50,778 nucleotides of DNA from NCBI GenBank assembly GCA_030835405.1, contig JAURPG010000008.1:1-50778 (forward strand), read 5' to 3'. A program made the position numbers and the translations under genes. Below, piece after piece: positions 17,210 to 26,076 of the stretch (position 1 is its first letter; every line of letters begins with the position of its first letter). The stretch comes from Gammaproteobacteria bacterium. GTDB taxonomy: Bacteria; Pseudomonadota; Gammaproteobacteria; Eutrophobiales; Eutrophobiaceae. The notes under the pieces were generated by a model. That model saw only the letters and a list, made by a program, of their open reading frames with translations. It searched no databases and was not told where the DNA came from.

Positions 17210-17515
17210 ATCAATACCTCTTTACTTGATTTAGCTTGAGAATTTTATCAGATTTCGCGGGATTGGGATATTTCTGATTACATACTGGTCACAGGTTTAC
17301 ATTGATTGAACCAGTCTAACCGCATGGTTTAGAACCACAAGTATCCGGATATTTTTATTGAATGATATTAGCTTAGGGGGTGGTATACAGGTAATTATAC
17401 ATGATTTTTGCTTGTTTATGTGTAATGATAGTCCGCTTTTTTTAGAATGGTATTCGGGGGCGGAATCTTTGAATCTTCCAAATTTTAACCACACTAAATT
17501 GACGTTGGAGTCATT
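17210..17515. promoter_or_regulatory. Divergent intergenic region between cupin operon and TonB receptor
   Basis: AT-rich, 306 bases, with no gene. It must hold both divergent promoters, but I cannot assign -10/-35 pairs with confidence. A loose dyad around 17314-17333 (CTAACC/GGTTTAG) could be an operator. The receptor start has GGAG eight bases before its ATG. Confidence 0.4.
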
Positions 17516-19666
17516 ATGAAAATCAGGATTATATTTGCACTAATAATCGCACTCGGGATGAACGCAGGCGTAAATGCTCAACAGCGTTCTGCTGCAGGTG
17601 CTCAAAGAGGCGCAGATGCGTCTTCCTCCTCTGAAGAGATTGTCAATTACCCGGCAAGTTTTTTTCAACAATATAATCCCAACAATGCCCTGGATATGGT
17701 CCAGCAGATCCCGGGTTTTGTTATCAGTGATTGTCTCAGTTGCCTGAACGCTCAACAGGAAGGCAGTAGCAGAAGGGGATTTGGTGCTTCCCTGGGTAAT
17801 ATCCTCATTAATGACCGGCGCCCCAGTGCCAAGCAGGACTCCCCATCCGCCATATTAACCCGTATTCCGGCGGCCAGCGTGGATCATATCGAGCTGATTC
17901 GCGGCCAGGTCCGTGGTATCGACCTGCAGGGACAAACGGTTGTTGCCAACATCATCCTAAAGACAGATGTCCCGGCAACCGTACGCTGGGAGACCTTTGT
18001 GAGGCAGACATTCGGGCATGGATTGGCCCCGGGTGGAAGCATTTCCATGATCGATCGAATAGGTAATATCGAATACAACATTGGTGCCGATGCCAGGTAC
18101 AGTAACTTTGGAGATGGCGGTCCGGAAAATATCTTCGATGCCAATGGTAATCTCACCGAGGCAAGGTTTGATGATGATGGCGGTCCCGGCTTTGATGGTT
18201 ACGACTTTAATACTTATCTCAACGGTTCAACGTATCTCGGTGAAAATTATGTCACGCTCAATACAAAACTCAGTGCAGTTGTCAGGGATGAACTGCTGGA
18301 ACGATCCATTACCCCGGTAGGTGGTGAAACCAGTACCACCGTTATCGATACCGAGCGTCGCAATCTGTCATTTGCCCTGGGGTTGGATGCTGAAAGACTA
18401 CTTAGTGAAGACCTGATTGGAAAGGGTATATTTTTGTTGTACTACCTGGATCAAGGACCTTCCAATGGCAGGCGGGACTTTAACCCGGATGGCGACATGG
18501 AACTGTTAACGGTTGACGATATCGACAAGAAAACACTTGAGGCCATTACCAGGCTGGAATTTACCTACGCGGGATGGGACAACCATTCAGTGCAGTTCAA
18601 CATGGAAGGCGCGTTTAATTCCCTGGATAGTGCTTTATTGCAGACCGAACATGCCGGTGGGGTTGTGACCATAATTGATGTCCCTGGCTCAGTCAGCAAG
18701 GTAGAGGAAATCCGCGGTGATTTTCTTTTAAATGACACCTGGAACAAGGATGCGTTCAGCGTGGAATTCGGACTTGGGGCCGAGGTGTCCGATATCTCCC
18801 AGACCGGCGATACGGAGCTGGATCGTAATTTCTTCTTCATGAAACCTTACATCAACCTTACCTATTCCCCCAGCCAACAACAACAAACCCGGTTACGTTT
18901 TGCCCGGGACGTATCACAGCTCGACTTTAATGATTTTGTGACCGCAGTGACTCAACGTGATGATGATCTCACTGGCGGTAACCCTAATCTCAAGCCCCAG
19001 GCCACCTGGCAGGCCGAGGTCTCACATGAACGTCGTTTCGGGGACCTGGGTGTGGTGACTGTCTCCCTGTTTCATGACTGGATTGATGACGTCCAGGACC
19101 TTTTGCCCTTAAGTCCTACCCTTGAGGCGCCGGGTAATATCGGCAATGGGCGGCGTTGGGGTACGGACATTGAAGCTACCATCCCACTGCACTGGATTGG
19201 ATTACAAGACGCGCGAATTGATGCCCGGTTGAGGTTGCAGGACTCTACGGTAACCGATCCGGTCACCGGTCAAAATAGAGTCCTTTCAGGCGTGGGTGGT
19301 CTGGATCCAGGCTTTAGTTTTGCCAATGAGAATAACTGGTCGTACTTGATAAAGTTCCGTCAGGACTTCAAGGAGGCCCAGGTCTCATGGGGTGGCGAAG
19401 TGGGTGAACAGGCGGAGCGTCCCAGGTTCAAGGTGGACGAACTTGATGTACGTTCAGAAGGGGTCTGGTTTAATGCCTTTGCGGAGACCACGCGCTGGTT
19501 TGGTCTAAGAATCAGGGTGGAAGGGATCAATATCCTTAACTATAACGAGAACCGGGTGCGGACATTCTATGTGGGTCAAAGGGACCTGACAGCGGTGGAC
19601 AGTAGCCTGGTCCAGACCTTTAATAATGGCAGGAGGATTAACCTCTCCATCAGCGGTAGTTTCTAG
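17516..19666 (+). CDS. TonB-dependent outer-membrane receptor
   Basis: 716 residues with a signal peptide ending at VNAQ. A TonB-box-like EEIVNYP lies at about 40-46. The plug domain (about 50-155) contains LDMVQQIPGFVI and RRGFGASLGNILINDRRPS, with VDHIELIRGQ and VANIILKT near its end. The beta-barrel follows, and the protein ends with a terminal Phe (INLSISGSF), as outer-membrane proteins need for assembly. The barrel carries the usual acidic surface loops. One oddity is a Cys-x-x-Cys (DCLSCL, about residues 70-75) in the plug, uncommon in this family and a possible metal or disulfide site. It heads a plus-strand run of exported hydrolases, so it probably takes up their substrate or a product. 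The ligand is unknown. Confidence 0.88.
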   Translation: MKIRIIFALIIALGMNAGVNAQQRSAAGAQRGADASSSSEEIVNYPASFFQQYNPNNALDMVQQIPGFVISDCLSCLNAQQEGSSRRGFGASLGNILINDRRPSAKQDSPSAILTRIPAASVDHIELIRGQVRGIDLQGQTVVANIILKTDVPATVRWETFVRQTFGHGLAPGGSISMIDRIGNIEYNIGADARYSNFGDGGPENIFDANGNLTEARFDDDGGPGFDGYDFNTYLNGSTYLGENYVTLNTKLSAVVRDELLERSITPVGGETSTTVIDTERRNLSFALGLDAERLLSEDLIGKGIFLLYYLDQGPSNGRRDFNPDGDMELLTVDDIDKKTLEAITRLEFTYAGWDNHSVQFNMEGAFNSLDSALLQTEHAGGVVTIIDVPGSVSKVEEIRGDFLLNDTWNKDAFSVEFGLGAEVSDISQTGDTELDRNFFFMKPYINLTYSPSQQQQTRLRFARDVSQLDFNDFVTAVTQRDDDLTGGNPNLKPQATWQAEVSHERRFGDLGVVTVSLFHDWIDDVQDLLPLSPTLEAPGNIGNGRRWGTDIEATIPLHWIGLQDARIDARLRLQDSTVTDPVTGQNRVLSGVGGLDPGFSFANENNWSYLIKFRQDFKEAQVSWGGEVGEQAERPRFKVDELDVRSEGVWFNAFAETTRWFGLRIRVEGINILNYNENRVRTFYVGQRDLTAVDSSLVQTFNNGRRINLSISGSF

Positions 19667-19788
19667 TAGAAATAAGGAATTTGTGCCGATTTGACAGCCT
19701 TTAGGGAGGCGATATATGCTCAATTGTCACGGTATTTTTCGCGTTAATTAACGTCTTAATATTATATTATTGAAAGGTGAAATTTGTT

Positions 19789-21264
19789 ATGAATATCTAC
19801 TCCAGACCCATTGAGTCGTTCAAATATTATCTTATTGGCATACTTTTAACATGGTCAGCGGTGACTTTTGCTGATTATGTTCCTCCCTCTGATATGCTAG
19901 AGGAAGAGATCGTTGCCATGATCCGTAATTTTATGAGCAAGCCTGACATACCTTTAAAAGGAGAACGCGGCTACGTTGAGGACATTATGCGGATCAATGC
20001 GGTGGATATGGAGTGGGACATCGGTATGTCAGTCCATGAACCGGTGGATCCTTCGAAGGTCGCCCGGGATGCAGACGGTAAGAAGATCGGTATTTTCCTC
20101 TTGCATGGTGGTAGCGGTGATTTCAAGACCATGCACAAGCGTGCGGACTTGATGGCAAAAAAACTGGGTTACAAGGTCATCAGTATGAGTTACCCGGGTC
20201 GTCATGCCTTTCATACCCCGGATCGTATCTGGCCGGGGCGTAATGTCACCGCCTATGACCACCATAAGTATTCCCTGGAAGTTCGCACACCTATCTGGCT
20301 GCGTGGCGAGCATATTACCCGTGATCAGTACGATATTATAAAGGACCATGGACAACGCCCACGCTATGGCATTCGTACCCTGGCCAGGGCCAAACCCGGG
20401 ACCACCTTTTATTATCGTATGGCAGGCTGGCCCATGGCATTTGAAAAAGGTGGTGTCGAGGCCATGAAGAAACATTTTCCAGAGGACGAATATTCCATAT
20501 ATGTACACGGGCATTCCACTGGTGGGCCATTCACCATGATGTTGTCGCAGCGGGTGCCGAATATTCGCGGCATACTGGCCATTGAAAATTCATCCTTCGG
20601 ATACATATACCGGGCCCAGGCCGCCTGGGGTGGACAACTCGGGAAAATAGAAGGGTTTACCCGGGTAGAAGATGAAGACATATTATTGCCGTCCCGATCA
20701 GATCCCTTTAATGAACTCTACATTCGTAGCTGGCGAGACAGTGCCAGGTATAAAGGACCTGAACTCCTGGGGCAGGAAGGGCCGGAGGCCCTGATGCGTC
20801 TGCCCATGATCATGGAAGACATTCTCGAGGACTGGGGAGATACTCAGCGGTATGCATCTTTCAAGGCCGAATATATTGTGACCCATGGGATAGAAGACTC
20901 ATTGCGCCAGGCCGCCGAGGTAACGGCAAAGCGAATGAACCTTGGTAAGGAAGAGACTGAAGAGCTGGTAGACCGATATATTGGATTGACACGCGAATTG
21001 AAGGGCAGGGGTGTGAAACCGGTGCCGCCAGTCATGTTTCAGATCACCGCCCATAGCCGGGACCACAGCCGGGAGGTATACGAGGAAGTGGTTATCCCTA
21101 TGTTCGGGAAAATGCGACCGGCCCCCAAAGTTTCGTTGACGCAGTTCGATCTTGGTACTCACGGCTATATGAATGGTGAACACGTAGAAGGTGTCCCATT
21201 CGGTGTGGGTCCGGCAGTATTTCAACAATGGGACGACGCCATAAAAGGCGGATATTTCCAGTAA
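19789..21264 (+). CDS. Exported alpha/beta-hydrolase-like protein, copy 1
   Basis: About 491 residues from ATG 19789; a GTG at 19777 is possible but would overlap the ribosome site GAAAGGTG. A signal segment ends near TFADY. The fold is suggested by FLLHGGSGD (oxyanion-hole HGG, about 100-108), the nucleophile elbow GHSTGG with Ser243, and a late His458 in GTHGYMNG. Asp/Glu of the triad is not certain. It is longer than typical esterases, with a helical insert (about 335-410) before the last strand. A paralog at 28038-29456 keeps all these points. Each copy lies just upstream of an exported amidohydrolase gene, which suggests that an ester or amide hydrolase works together with the amidohydrolase in the periplasm. 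Confidence 0.75.
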   Translation: MNIYSRPIESFKYYLIGILLTWSAVTFADYVPPSDMLEEEIVAMIRNFMSKPDIPLKGERGYVEDIMRINAVDMEWDIGMSVHEPVDPSKVARDADGKKIGIFLLHGGSGDFKTMHKRADLMAKKLGYKVISMSYPGRHAFHTPDRIWPGRNVTAYDHHKYSLEVRTPIWLRGEHITRDQYDIIKDHGQRPRYGIRTLARAKPGTTFYYRMAGWPMAFEKGGVEAMKKHFPEDEYSIYVHGHSTGGPFTMMLSQRVPNIRGILAIENSSFGYIYRAQAAWGGQLGKIEGFTRVEDEDILLPSRSDPFNELYIRSWRDSARYKGPELLGQEGPEALMRLPMIMEDILEDWGDTQRYASFKAEYIVTHGIEDSLRQAAEVTAKRMNLGKEETEELVDRYIGLTRELKGRGVKPVPPVMFQITAHSRDHSREVYEEVVIPMFGKMRPAPKVSLTQFDLGTHGYMNGEHVEGVPFGVGPAVFQQWDDAIKGGYFQ

Positions 21265-21422
21265 TGCCTAAGACTGGTTGTAATAGAGGTTATATTGGCT
21301 GTATTTATGGATAAAATAAGAATTTTAAAAATTATCAGCTAGACGCTTACCGGATATAAAGTAAAATATAGGATGTTTTTAAATTTATTGATGTATTTGT
21401 TTTCTAACTTAAGGAAGGGGGT

Positions 21423-23390
21423 ATGATGAAAATCGTATTAGCACTTTTATTAACTTTCGCATTTGCCAGCCAGGTAGTAGCAGGCACATCACCATATGCG
21501 GAAACTGTCATTATCAACGGACAGGTCATCACGGCGGACAATGATGATCCCAGCCAGGTCACTATCGCTGAGGCCGTCGCCATACAGGGAGACAAGATCC
21601 TGGCAGTAGGTAGCAATGCCGAAATTCAGGCGCTGGTGGCTGACTGGACCGAGGTCATTGATGCCAAGGGGAATACAGTGACCCCCGGTTATATTGACAC
21701 CCATAACCATATCTATGAAACGGCAACGGGATTCCCATGGGTAGTGAATTCGATTCCTGATCTGTTGGAACTCCGTGTTAATGGTGATACGCCAGAGGCG
21801 TTGACTGATAATGTAATCAGGGCAATTGAGGCCCGGGCCAGGCAAGTCCCTGAAGGTAAATGGATCAGGGTCACAATGGGGCCACCCCCCGTTTCTGTAC
21901 CGGCCATGAATACCAACCTCATCAACCGTGCCAAGGTGGATGCCGTCGCCCCCAATCACCCGGTACTGATCACCACCCGTGGTGGTTCGATACTCAATGG
22001 GAAGGCAATTGCGGACATTGAAGATTACTACGGTAATGAATTGCCTTCAGACTACTGGATGGTAGATAAAGAGCGTGGATGGTCAGGGGAATACACGGAC
22101 TTTGGTCGTTGCACCAGCCTGGACCTGATCGGTACCCAGGATCAGGAGACCTTTAACAAATACATTAAGGGCCTGTTTGAAGTGATGCAGGCCAATGCCC
22201 AGATTGGGGTGACGTCCTACTCCAGTCACATCCAGTGTGAAGGTGGATTTTCTGCTACCAACCACCTGGACCGAAATGACATGATGCCCATCAGGATGTC
22301 CTGGAACCATCGCTGGTTACAGCCTTTCTCAGACAGCATTACTGAATCCTATCGCCGTATCGGTGACTGGGTAGGCCATGGTTCCGACTGGTTTTTCAGT
22401 ACCGGTAGTAGTGTGGGTGGTATCGACGCCGGTGGTGTAGGCTGGTGTACCTCAATGCGTGCCCAGAATGCAGATATCAAGGCCCGCGAACAGTGCCCAC
22501 CGGCACCGGAAGGTATTGAACTTGACGCCTGGGAAGGCAGGACTGTAGAGGGTGGTGGAATCGACGGTGGTATTACTGCCAATCGCGGCAGACGTACCGA
22601 ACACCTGGTGACACTGGCCAAGCTGGCCGCAGAAGGTCGTATTTCCAATATTCCTGGCTGGCACTCCGCCGGTGATGGCGCAACCGAGATCATGATGAAG
22701 ACCTACCTGCATTATATGGAGCCAGAGCGTATCCAGATGCTTCGAACCCAGAGTGACCACTGCCATTCGGTGACGCCGGAACAGATTGAGATCGCAGCCA
22801 GAACGGGCCATACCTTTTCCTGTGATGCAACGGACGTTCCCACCAGTGTCATTAAGGAAGGTTATGGAGAAGAATACCTGACTTGGAATGCGCCGGTAGC
22901 GAGCATGATGCAGGCCGGTGTCAATACCGTCATCAGTGAGTTCGGTATCCAGGGCGAACTGCGGGAGTCTGCTTTTGAAGATGGTGTCATGTGGCTGACT
23001 CGTAAGATCGACGGCGAGACCTGGGGTGTCCCGGAAGAGGCAGTACCGGACCGTATGACCCTGCTTCTGATGATGACCCGTTGGGGTGCCTATCCATTAT
23101 GGAAAGAGAATGCACTGGGTTCCATTGAAAAGGGCAAGTTTGCCGATATCGTCATACTAAGTGGTGACTACATGACCACGCCGATTGAAGATCTCGATGA
23201 GTTAACATCTGTCATGACCTTCATTAATGGCAAGATCTCTCACGAGATGCCCGCACTGCGTGGTAACACTCTGCATTTCAATACTGACACGGCACAGTGG
23301 ACCTTGGATATGCAGACTCCAACCACCGCCTGGCGCTGGACGGAAGTCCCGCAGATTCCACCGTTTCTTAATGGTGCAAACGGTTATTAA
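21423..23390 (+). CDS. Exported YtcJ-type amidohydrolase, copy 3
   Basis: 655 residues, signal peptide about 1-20 (ASQVVAG). This is the closest relative of copy 1: both share GYIDTHNHIYETATGFPWVVN-like sequence, the VIKEGYGEEYLTWNAPVASMM stretch and the FLNGANGY end. Metal-site His94 and His96 (THNH), the HAxGD element at His414 (WHSAGDGA) and the closing LGSIEKGKFADIVILSGDY are present. An extra Gly-rich insert (VEGGGIDGGI, about 378-388) separates it from copy 1. The ribosome site is AAGGAAGGGGG, and two ATGs lie side by side (21423 and 21426). It follows the alpha/beta hydrolase gene by 158 bases and is ended by the hairpin at 23409-23441. Confidence 0.88.
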   Translation: MMKIVLALLLTFAFASQVVAGTSPYAETVIINGQVITADNDDPSQVTIAEAVAIQGDKILAVGSNAEIQALVADWTEVIDAKGNTVTPGYIDTHNHIYETATGFPWVVNSIPDLLELRVNGDTPEALTDNVIRAIEARARQVPEGKWIRVTMGPPPVSVPAMNTNLINRAKVDAVAPNHPVLITTRGGSILNGKAIADIEDYYGNELPSDYWMVDKERGWSGEYTDFGRCTSLDLIGTQDQETFNKYIKGLFEVMQANAQIGVTSYSSHIQCEGGFSATNHLDRNDMMPIRMSWNHRWLQPFSDSITESYRRIGDWVGHGSDWFFSTGSSVGGIDAGGVGWCTSMRAQNADIKAREQCPPAPEGIELDAWEGRTVEGGGIDGGITANRGRRTEHLVTLAKLAAEGRISNIPGWHSAGDGATEIMMKTYLHYMEPERIQMLRTQSDHCHSVTPEQIEIAARTGHTFSCDATDVPTSVIKEGYGEEYLTWNAPVASMMQAGVNTVISEFGIQGELRESAFEDGVMWLTRKIDGETWGVPEEAVPDRMTLLLMMTRWGAYPLWKENALGSIEKGKFADIVILSGDYMTTPIEDLDELTSVMTFINGKISHEMPALRGNTLHFNTDTAQWTLDMQTPTTAWRWTEVPQIPPFLNGANGY

Positions 23391-23408
23391 TGAGGGAGTT
23401 ACATTCCA

Positions 23409-23441
23409 GTTAAAGAGCGGCCCTTATGGCCGCTCTTTAAC
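23409..23441 (+). terminator. Hairpin after amidohydrolase copy 3
   Basis: Perfect 14-base-pair inverted repeat (23409-23422 with 23428-23441, five-base loop) directly after the gene. Only a weak T tract follows, so it may be a partial terminator or an mRNA 3' stabiliser. Confidence 0.65.
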
Positions 23442-23463
23442 TATTTGATTAAGAGGAAATCCT

Positions 23464-23889
23464 ATGAACAATATAATCAGGACAACACTTCATATATTAA
23501 CCTTATGTCTGGTTTGTTTTCTGCCAATGTCATCAGTCTGGGCTGCGGACGAGGACATGATTTCCCAGGTGTATCTTGAGTTTGACCCGGAGACAGGAGA
23601 ATTCAAGACAGCACTGGATCCCATGGCGCAGCAGAAAAATGAACATATGCAGGCCCAGCAGATACAGGAAATTCAACAGAGCCAGGAACAACTTGCAAAC
23701 CAGCAGGCGGGTTCAGATCAGCAGGCTACATCTGTTACGGCAGCGCCAGCCAGTCAGCAAAATGTTGCTGCATCAGGCAATGATGATGCAGGAGGTGGTA
23801 ATAATATGATGCTGGTCGGAGGTGTTATTGTGCTCCTGATCGTTGTTGGTGCCGTAGTAATGATGAGAAAAGGTCAGCAAACAGCATAG
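23464..23889 (+). CDS. Small Q-rich exported protein with C-terminal membrane helix
   Basis: 141 residues with a signal peptide ending at SVWAAD. A short soluble part (MISQVYLEFDPETGEFKT) is followed by a long Gln/Ala/Ser-rich helical segment (about 55-105, QQIQEIQQSQEQLANQQ), a Gly/Asn/Asp linker and one membrane helix (about 113-134) with a short basic tail. Type I topology, with the Q-rich region outside the inner membrane, is expected. No known family is recognisable. It lies alone between two hairpins, with AAGAGGAAA before its ATG. The linker-helix-basic-tail end resembles the fragment at 2-226. A structural or scaffold role in the periplasm is only a guess. Confidence 0.65.
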   Translation: MNNIIRTTLHILTLCLVCFLPMSSVWAADEDMISQVYLEFDPETGEFKTALDPMAQQKNEHMQAQQIQEIQQSQEQLANQQAGSDQQATSVTAAPASQQNVAASGNDDAGGGNNMMLVGGVIVLLIVVGAVVMMRKGQQTA

Positions 23890-23917
23890 ATATTAATTTA
23901 GATTATCAGTACACTTT

Positions 23918-23948
23918 AAAAAACGGACGTCTTTGATGTCCGTTTTTT
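23918..23948 (+). terminator. Rho-independent terminator
   Basis: An 11-base-pair stem (23918-23928 with 23938-23948) with a nine-base loop and a T6 run on the right side, directly after the small Q-rich protein gene. Confidence 0.85.
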
Positions 23949-24016
23949 ATTTGCCTGCAATTTTTTTTTAATTTTATACTCTAACAAATCAGGTTAAGAA
24001 ATATTTCATCAAAAAA

Positions 24017-25087
24017 ATGAAAACAAGATTTTATTGGATACTATCTAGTACTGTTTTTTTCTGCTTATTTTCCAGTATTGTAAATTCTCATCCACTAAGT
24101 GTCAGCTACGCTGAATTTACTGTCAGTGGTCAAACCCTAAATGCAATCTATCGATTACCCATGGATGATATGGATCTATTGTTGGGACTGGATAGTGATC
24201 TGGATGAAATCGTTTCAGAAAATGAAATTTCAGACACAAGAGACAGTATAAATAACTATATACTTGAACATGTCACTGTACAGGTAAATGATTCGGTTAC
24301 CAGTCATTCGCTAATTTCCATGGGCACCTGGCTGGATAGTGATGATTTTCCCTATCTGGAACTGGTCGTAGAATATCCTACGGACGCTTTAATTCAGTAT
24401 GCAAAGATTCAACTGAGGTTTTTATCAGACCTTTATCCTGACCACAGAACACTGGCCTCCCTGACATCAGGTGAAATCAGTAATCAGTTTGTCTTTCAGC
24501 ATTCCAATACCTGGGAACCTGAGTTAACAAAACAATCTGCGTTAACCAGCGCCATTGAGTTTTTTGCGTTTGGGTTGGAACATATTGTTACAGGTTATGA
24601 CCATCTTTTATTTTTACTTGGACTGCTAATTGTGTCCAGGGGATTAAAAAATTTGGTAATCATCGTCACATCTTTTACCGTCGCGCACAGTATTACTCTG
24701 GCAATGGCTACCCTGGGCCTGGTCCATCCGGTAGGCTGGATTGTTGAATCCGCTATTGCGCTTAGCATCCTCTATGTCGGGGTTGAAAATATACTGGTGA
24801 AGGAAGTCAAATATCGATGGCGTTTAACATTCGCATTTGGCCTCATACATGGGTTTGGTTTTGCCGGTTTGCTACAGGGAATGGACCTGGAAAATGCCGG
24901 ATTAATCCTGAGTCTTTTTTCCTTTAACCTTGGTGTTGAAGTTGGGCAGATCGCAATCGTTGTATTAGCATGGCCTATGCTAAATAGCATAGCCAGGACA
25001 AAGTACAAAAGAACTATTGTAAATGGCGTATCAGGTGTGATATCCATATTTGGCCTGATCTGGTTTATACAGAGGGCGATATTATGA
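24017..25087 (+). CDS. HupE/UreJ-type membrane protein
   Basis: 356 residues: a signal peptide (about 1-25, ending VNSH), a periplasmic domain (about 26-170), then six or so membrane helices forming the HupE/UreJ_2 domain. The family hallmark is clear: EFFAFGLEHIVTGYDHLLFLLGLLIVSRG, with two His and an Asp that could bind metal, then FTVAHSITLAMATLG and GLIHGFGFAGLL. HupE and UreJ relatives are linked to nickel or cobalt uptake. Here a metal role would suit the many metal-dependent exported enzymes nearby, but the metal is unknown. The stop overlaps the next gene's ATG by ATGA. The first residues after the leader (HPLSVSYAEF) put a His at the predicted mature N-terminus. Confidence 0.8.
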   Translation: MKTRFYWILSSTVFFCLFSSIVNSHPLSVSYAEFTVSGQTLNAIYRLPMDDMDLLLGLDSDLDEIVSENEISDTRDSINNYILEHVTVQVNDSVTSHSLISMGTWLDSDDFPYLELVVEYPTDALIQYAKIQLRFLSDLYPDHRTLASLTSGEISNQFVFQHSNTWEPELTKQSALTSAIEFFAFGLEHIVTGYDHLLFLLGLLIVSRGLKNLVIIVTSFTVAHSITLAMATLGLVHPVGWIVESAIALSILYVGVENILVKEVKYRWRLTFAFGLIHGFGFAGLLQGMDLENAGLILSLFSFNLGVEVGQIAIVVLAWPMLNSIARTKYKRTIVNGVSGVISIFGLIWFIQRAIL

Positions 25088-25821
25088 ATAAAATTACTTA
25101 TGATTCAGGTATCCAAATTCTTATTTATCTGGTATTAATTTTGCCCCATATTGCTAATGCAGATATCTTTCTAACCTCCGAAAATTTGAATACTGCACTA
25201 AAACAGATACAACGCTCGCAACTGCAGATACAAAACCAGGATGATCCTGAATCCGCACTCTATTCCCTGGGAAAAACAGCAGATGACCTGGCAATACTAT
25301 TATCAGATGAAGTCGAGGCCCACGGGGCAGAAAATGAAAAGTTGATAGAGCTGGCCTTGGACAGGACTCAAAGACTACAGGTCAATATTTCCTGGTTTGG
25401 CCGACACTCGAAATTTTTTTATGATGGTAAGGCTTTGTATGAGTATTTAGACTTGTACCCGGATGGCGAATACAAAATGGACAGCCAGTTCAGGACCATA
25501 ACCCAGGAATTTTTTCTGTCCGTTCCTCAGGGTGAAGAAGGGTTGCTGAATGCAATAACAAAAAAGGAGACTTTCATAAAGGATTTCCCCAATCATAATG
25601 ATATTTCAGAAATAGAATTTTACCTGGCCATAGATTACCGGGACCTATGGCGGCATTATCATGGAAGTTCAGATAACCAACAGTCCAGTCAGGCAGCTGA
25701 CGCCACCCGCAAGCAACTGGAGCACATCATCGAGAAATACCGGGACCGGGATGAAGGGGAAATTGCCAGGCGGTTGCTGGAGAGGTTCCTTGTCGAGGCA
25801 GCGACTGACACCTCACGTTAA
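25084..25821 (+). CDS. Exported helical protein coupled to the HupE-like gene
   Basis: 245 residues with a signal peptide (about 1-26, ending IANAD). The rest is predicted mostly alpha-helical, with TPR/tetratrico-like spacing in places: LNTALKQIQRSQLQIQN, SEIEFYLAIDYRDLWRHYHG and QLEHIIEKYRDRDEGEIARRLLERFL. It is charged and has no Cys. I recognise no family. The ATGA overlap with the HupE/UreJ-like gene makes a functional partnership likely, for example a periplasmic accessory of the transporter. No clear terminator follows; the next 255 bases lead to amidohydrolase copy 4. Confidence 0.65.
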   Translation: MNKITYDSGIQILIYLVLILPHIANADIFLTSENLNTALKQIQRSQLQIQNQDDPESALYSLGKTADDLAILLSDEVEAHGAENEKLIELALDRTQRLQVNISWFGRHSKFFYDGKALYEYLDLYPDGEYKMDSQFRTITQEFFLSVPQGEEGLLNAITKKETFIKDFPNHNDISEIEFYLAIDYRDLWRHYHGSSDNQQSSQAADATRKQLEHIIEKYRDRDEGEIARRLLERFLVEAATDTSR

Positions 25822-25999
25822 TTGGCATAACTCGAAACTACTCATTTTCAGCTATATAATTCACGGAAAAAACTGGAATTTTTCTGGTTTTAGAAACTAT
25901 TATGAAAATGGGGTAATTTGTTTGCACCAATGAATAAACCTCAGTAATGTAGTCTAAAATAAGCGGTAATTATGGATGTTTCATGATTGATAGTATTAA

Positions 26000-26021
26000 G
26001 TTTAACTGGTTAAACAACCAG
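26000..26021. promoter_or_regulatory. Overlapping palindromes upstream of amidohydrolase copy 4
   Basis: GTTTAAC-TG-GTTAAAC (26000-26015) overlaps CTGGTT-AAAC-AACCAG (26006-26021). Both are perfect and lie about 55-75 bases before the start codon. This is a plausible regulator-binding site. The second resembles GntR-type operators in having CTGGT and ACCAG arms, but the spacing differs from FadR. Confidence 0.35.
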
Positions 26022-26065
26022 CCATAATAAGCATCAATAAATGTAGATAATAATATCTCACAATC

Positions 26066-26075
26066 GGGGGGGGGG
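26066..26075 (+). promoter_or_regulatory. G10 tract at the ribosome binding site
   Basis: Ten consecutive G end one base before the ATG of amidohydrolase copy 4, and no other Shine-Dalgarno is present. A run of this length may vary by slippage. It mirrors the G9 run before copy 2. Confidence 0.6.
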
Positions 26076-26076
26076 T

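Noticed and set aside
25661-25933. 90-codon frame overlapping the end of the exported helical protein gene
   Set aside because: Mostly an out-of-frame shadow running into AT-rich spacer; no start signal.
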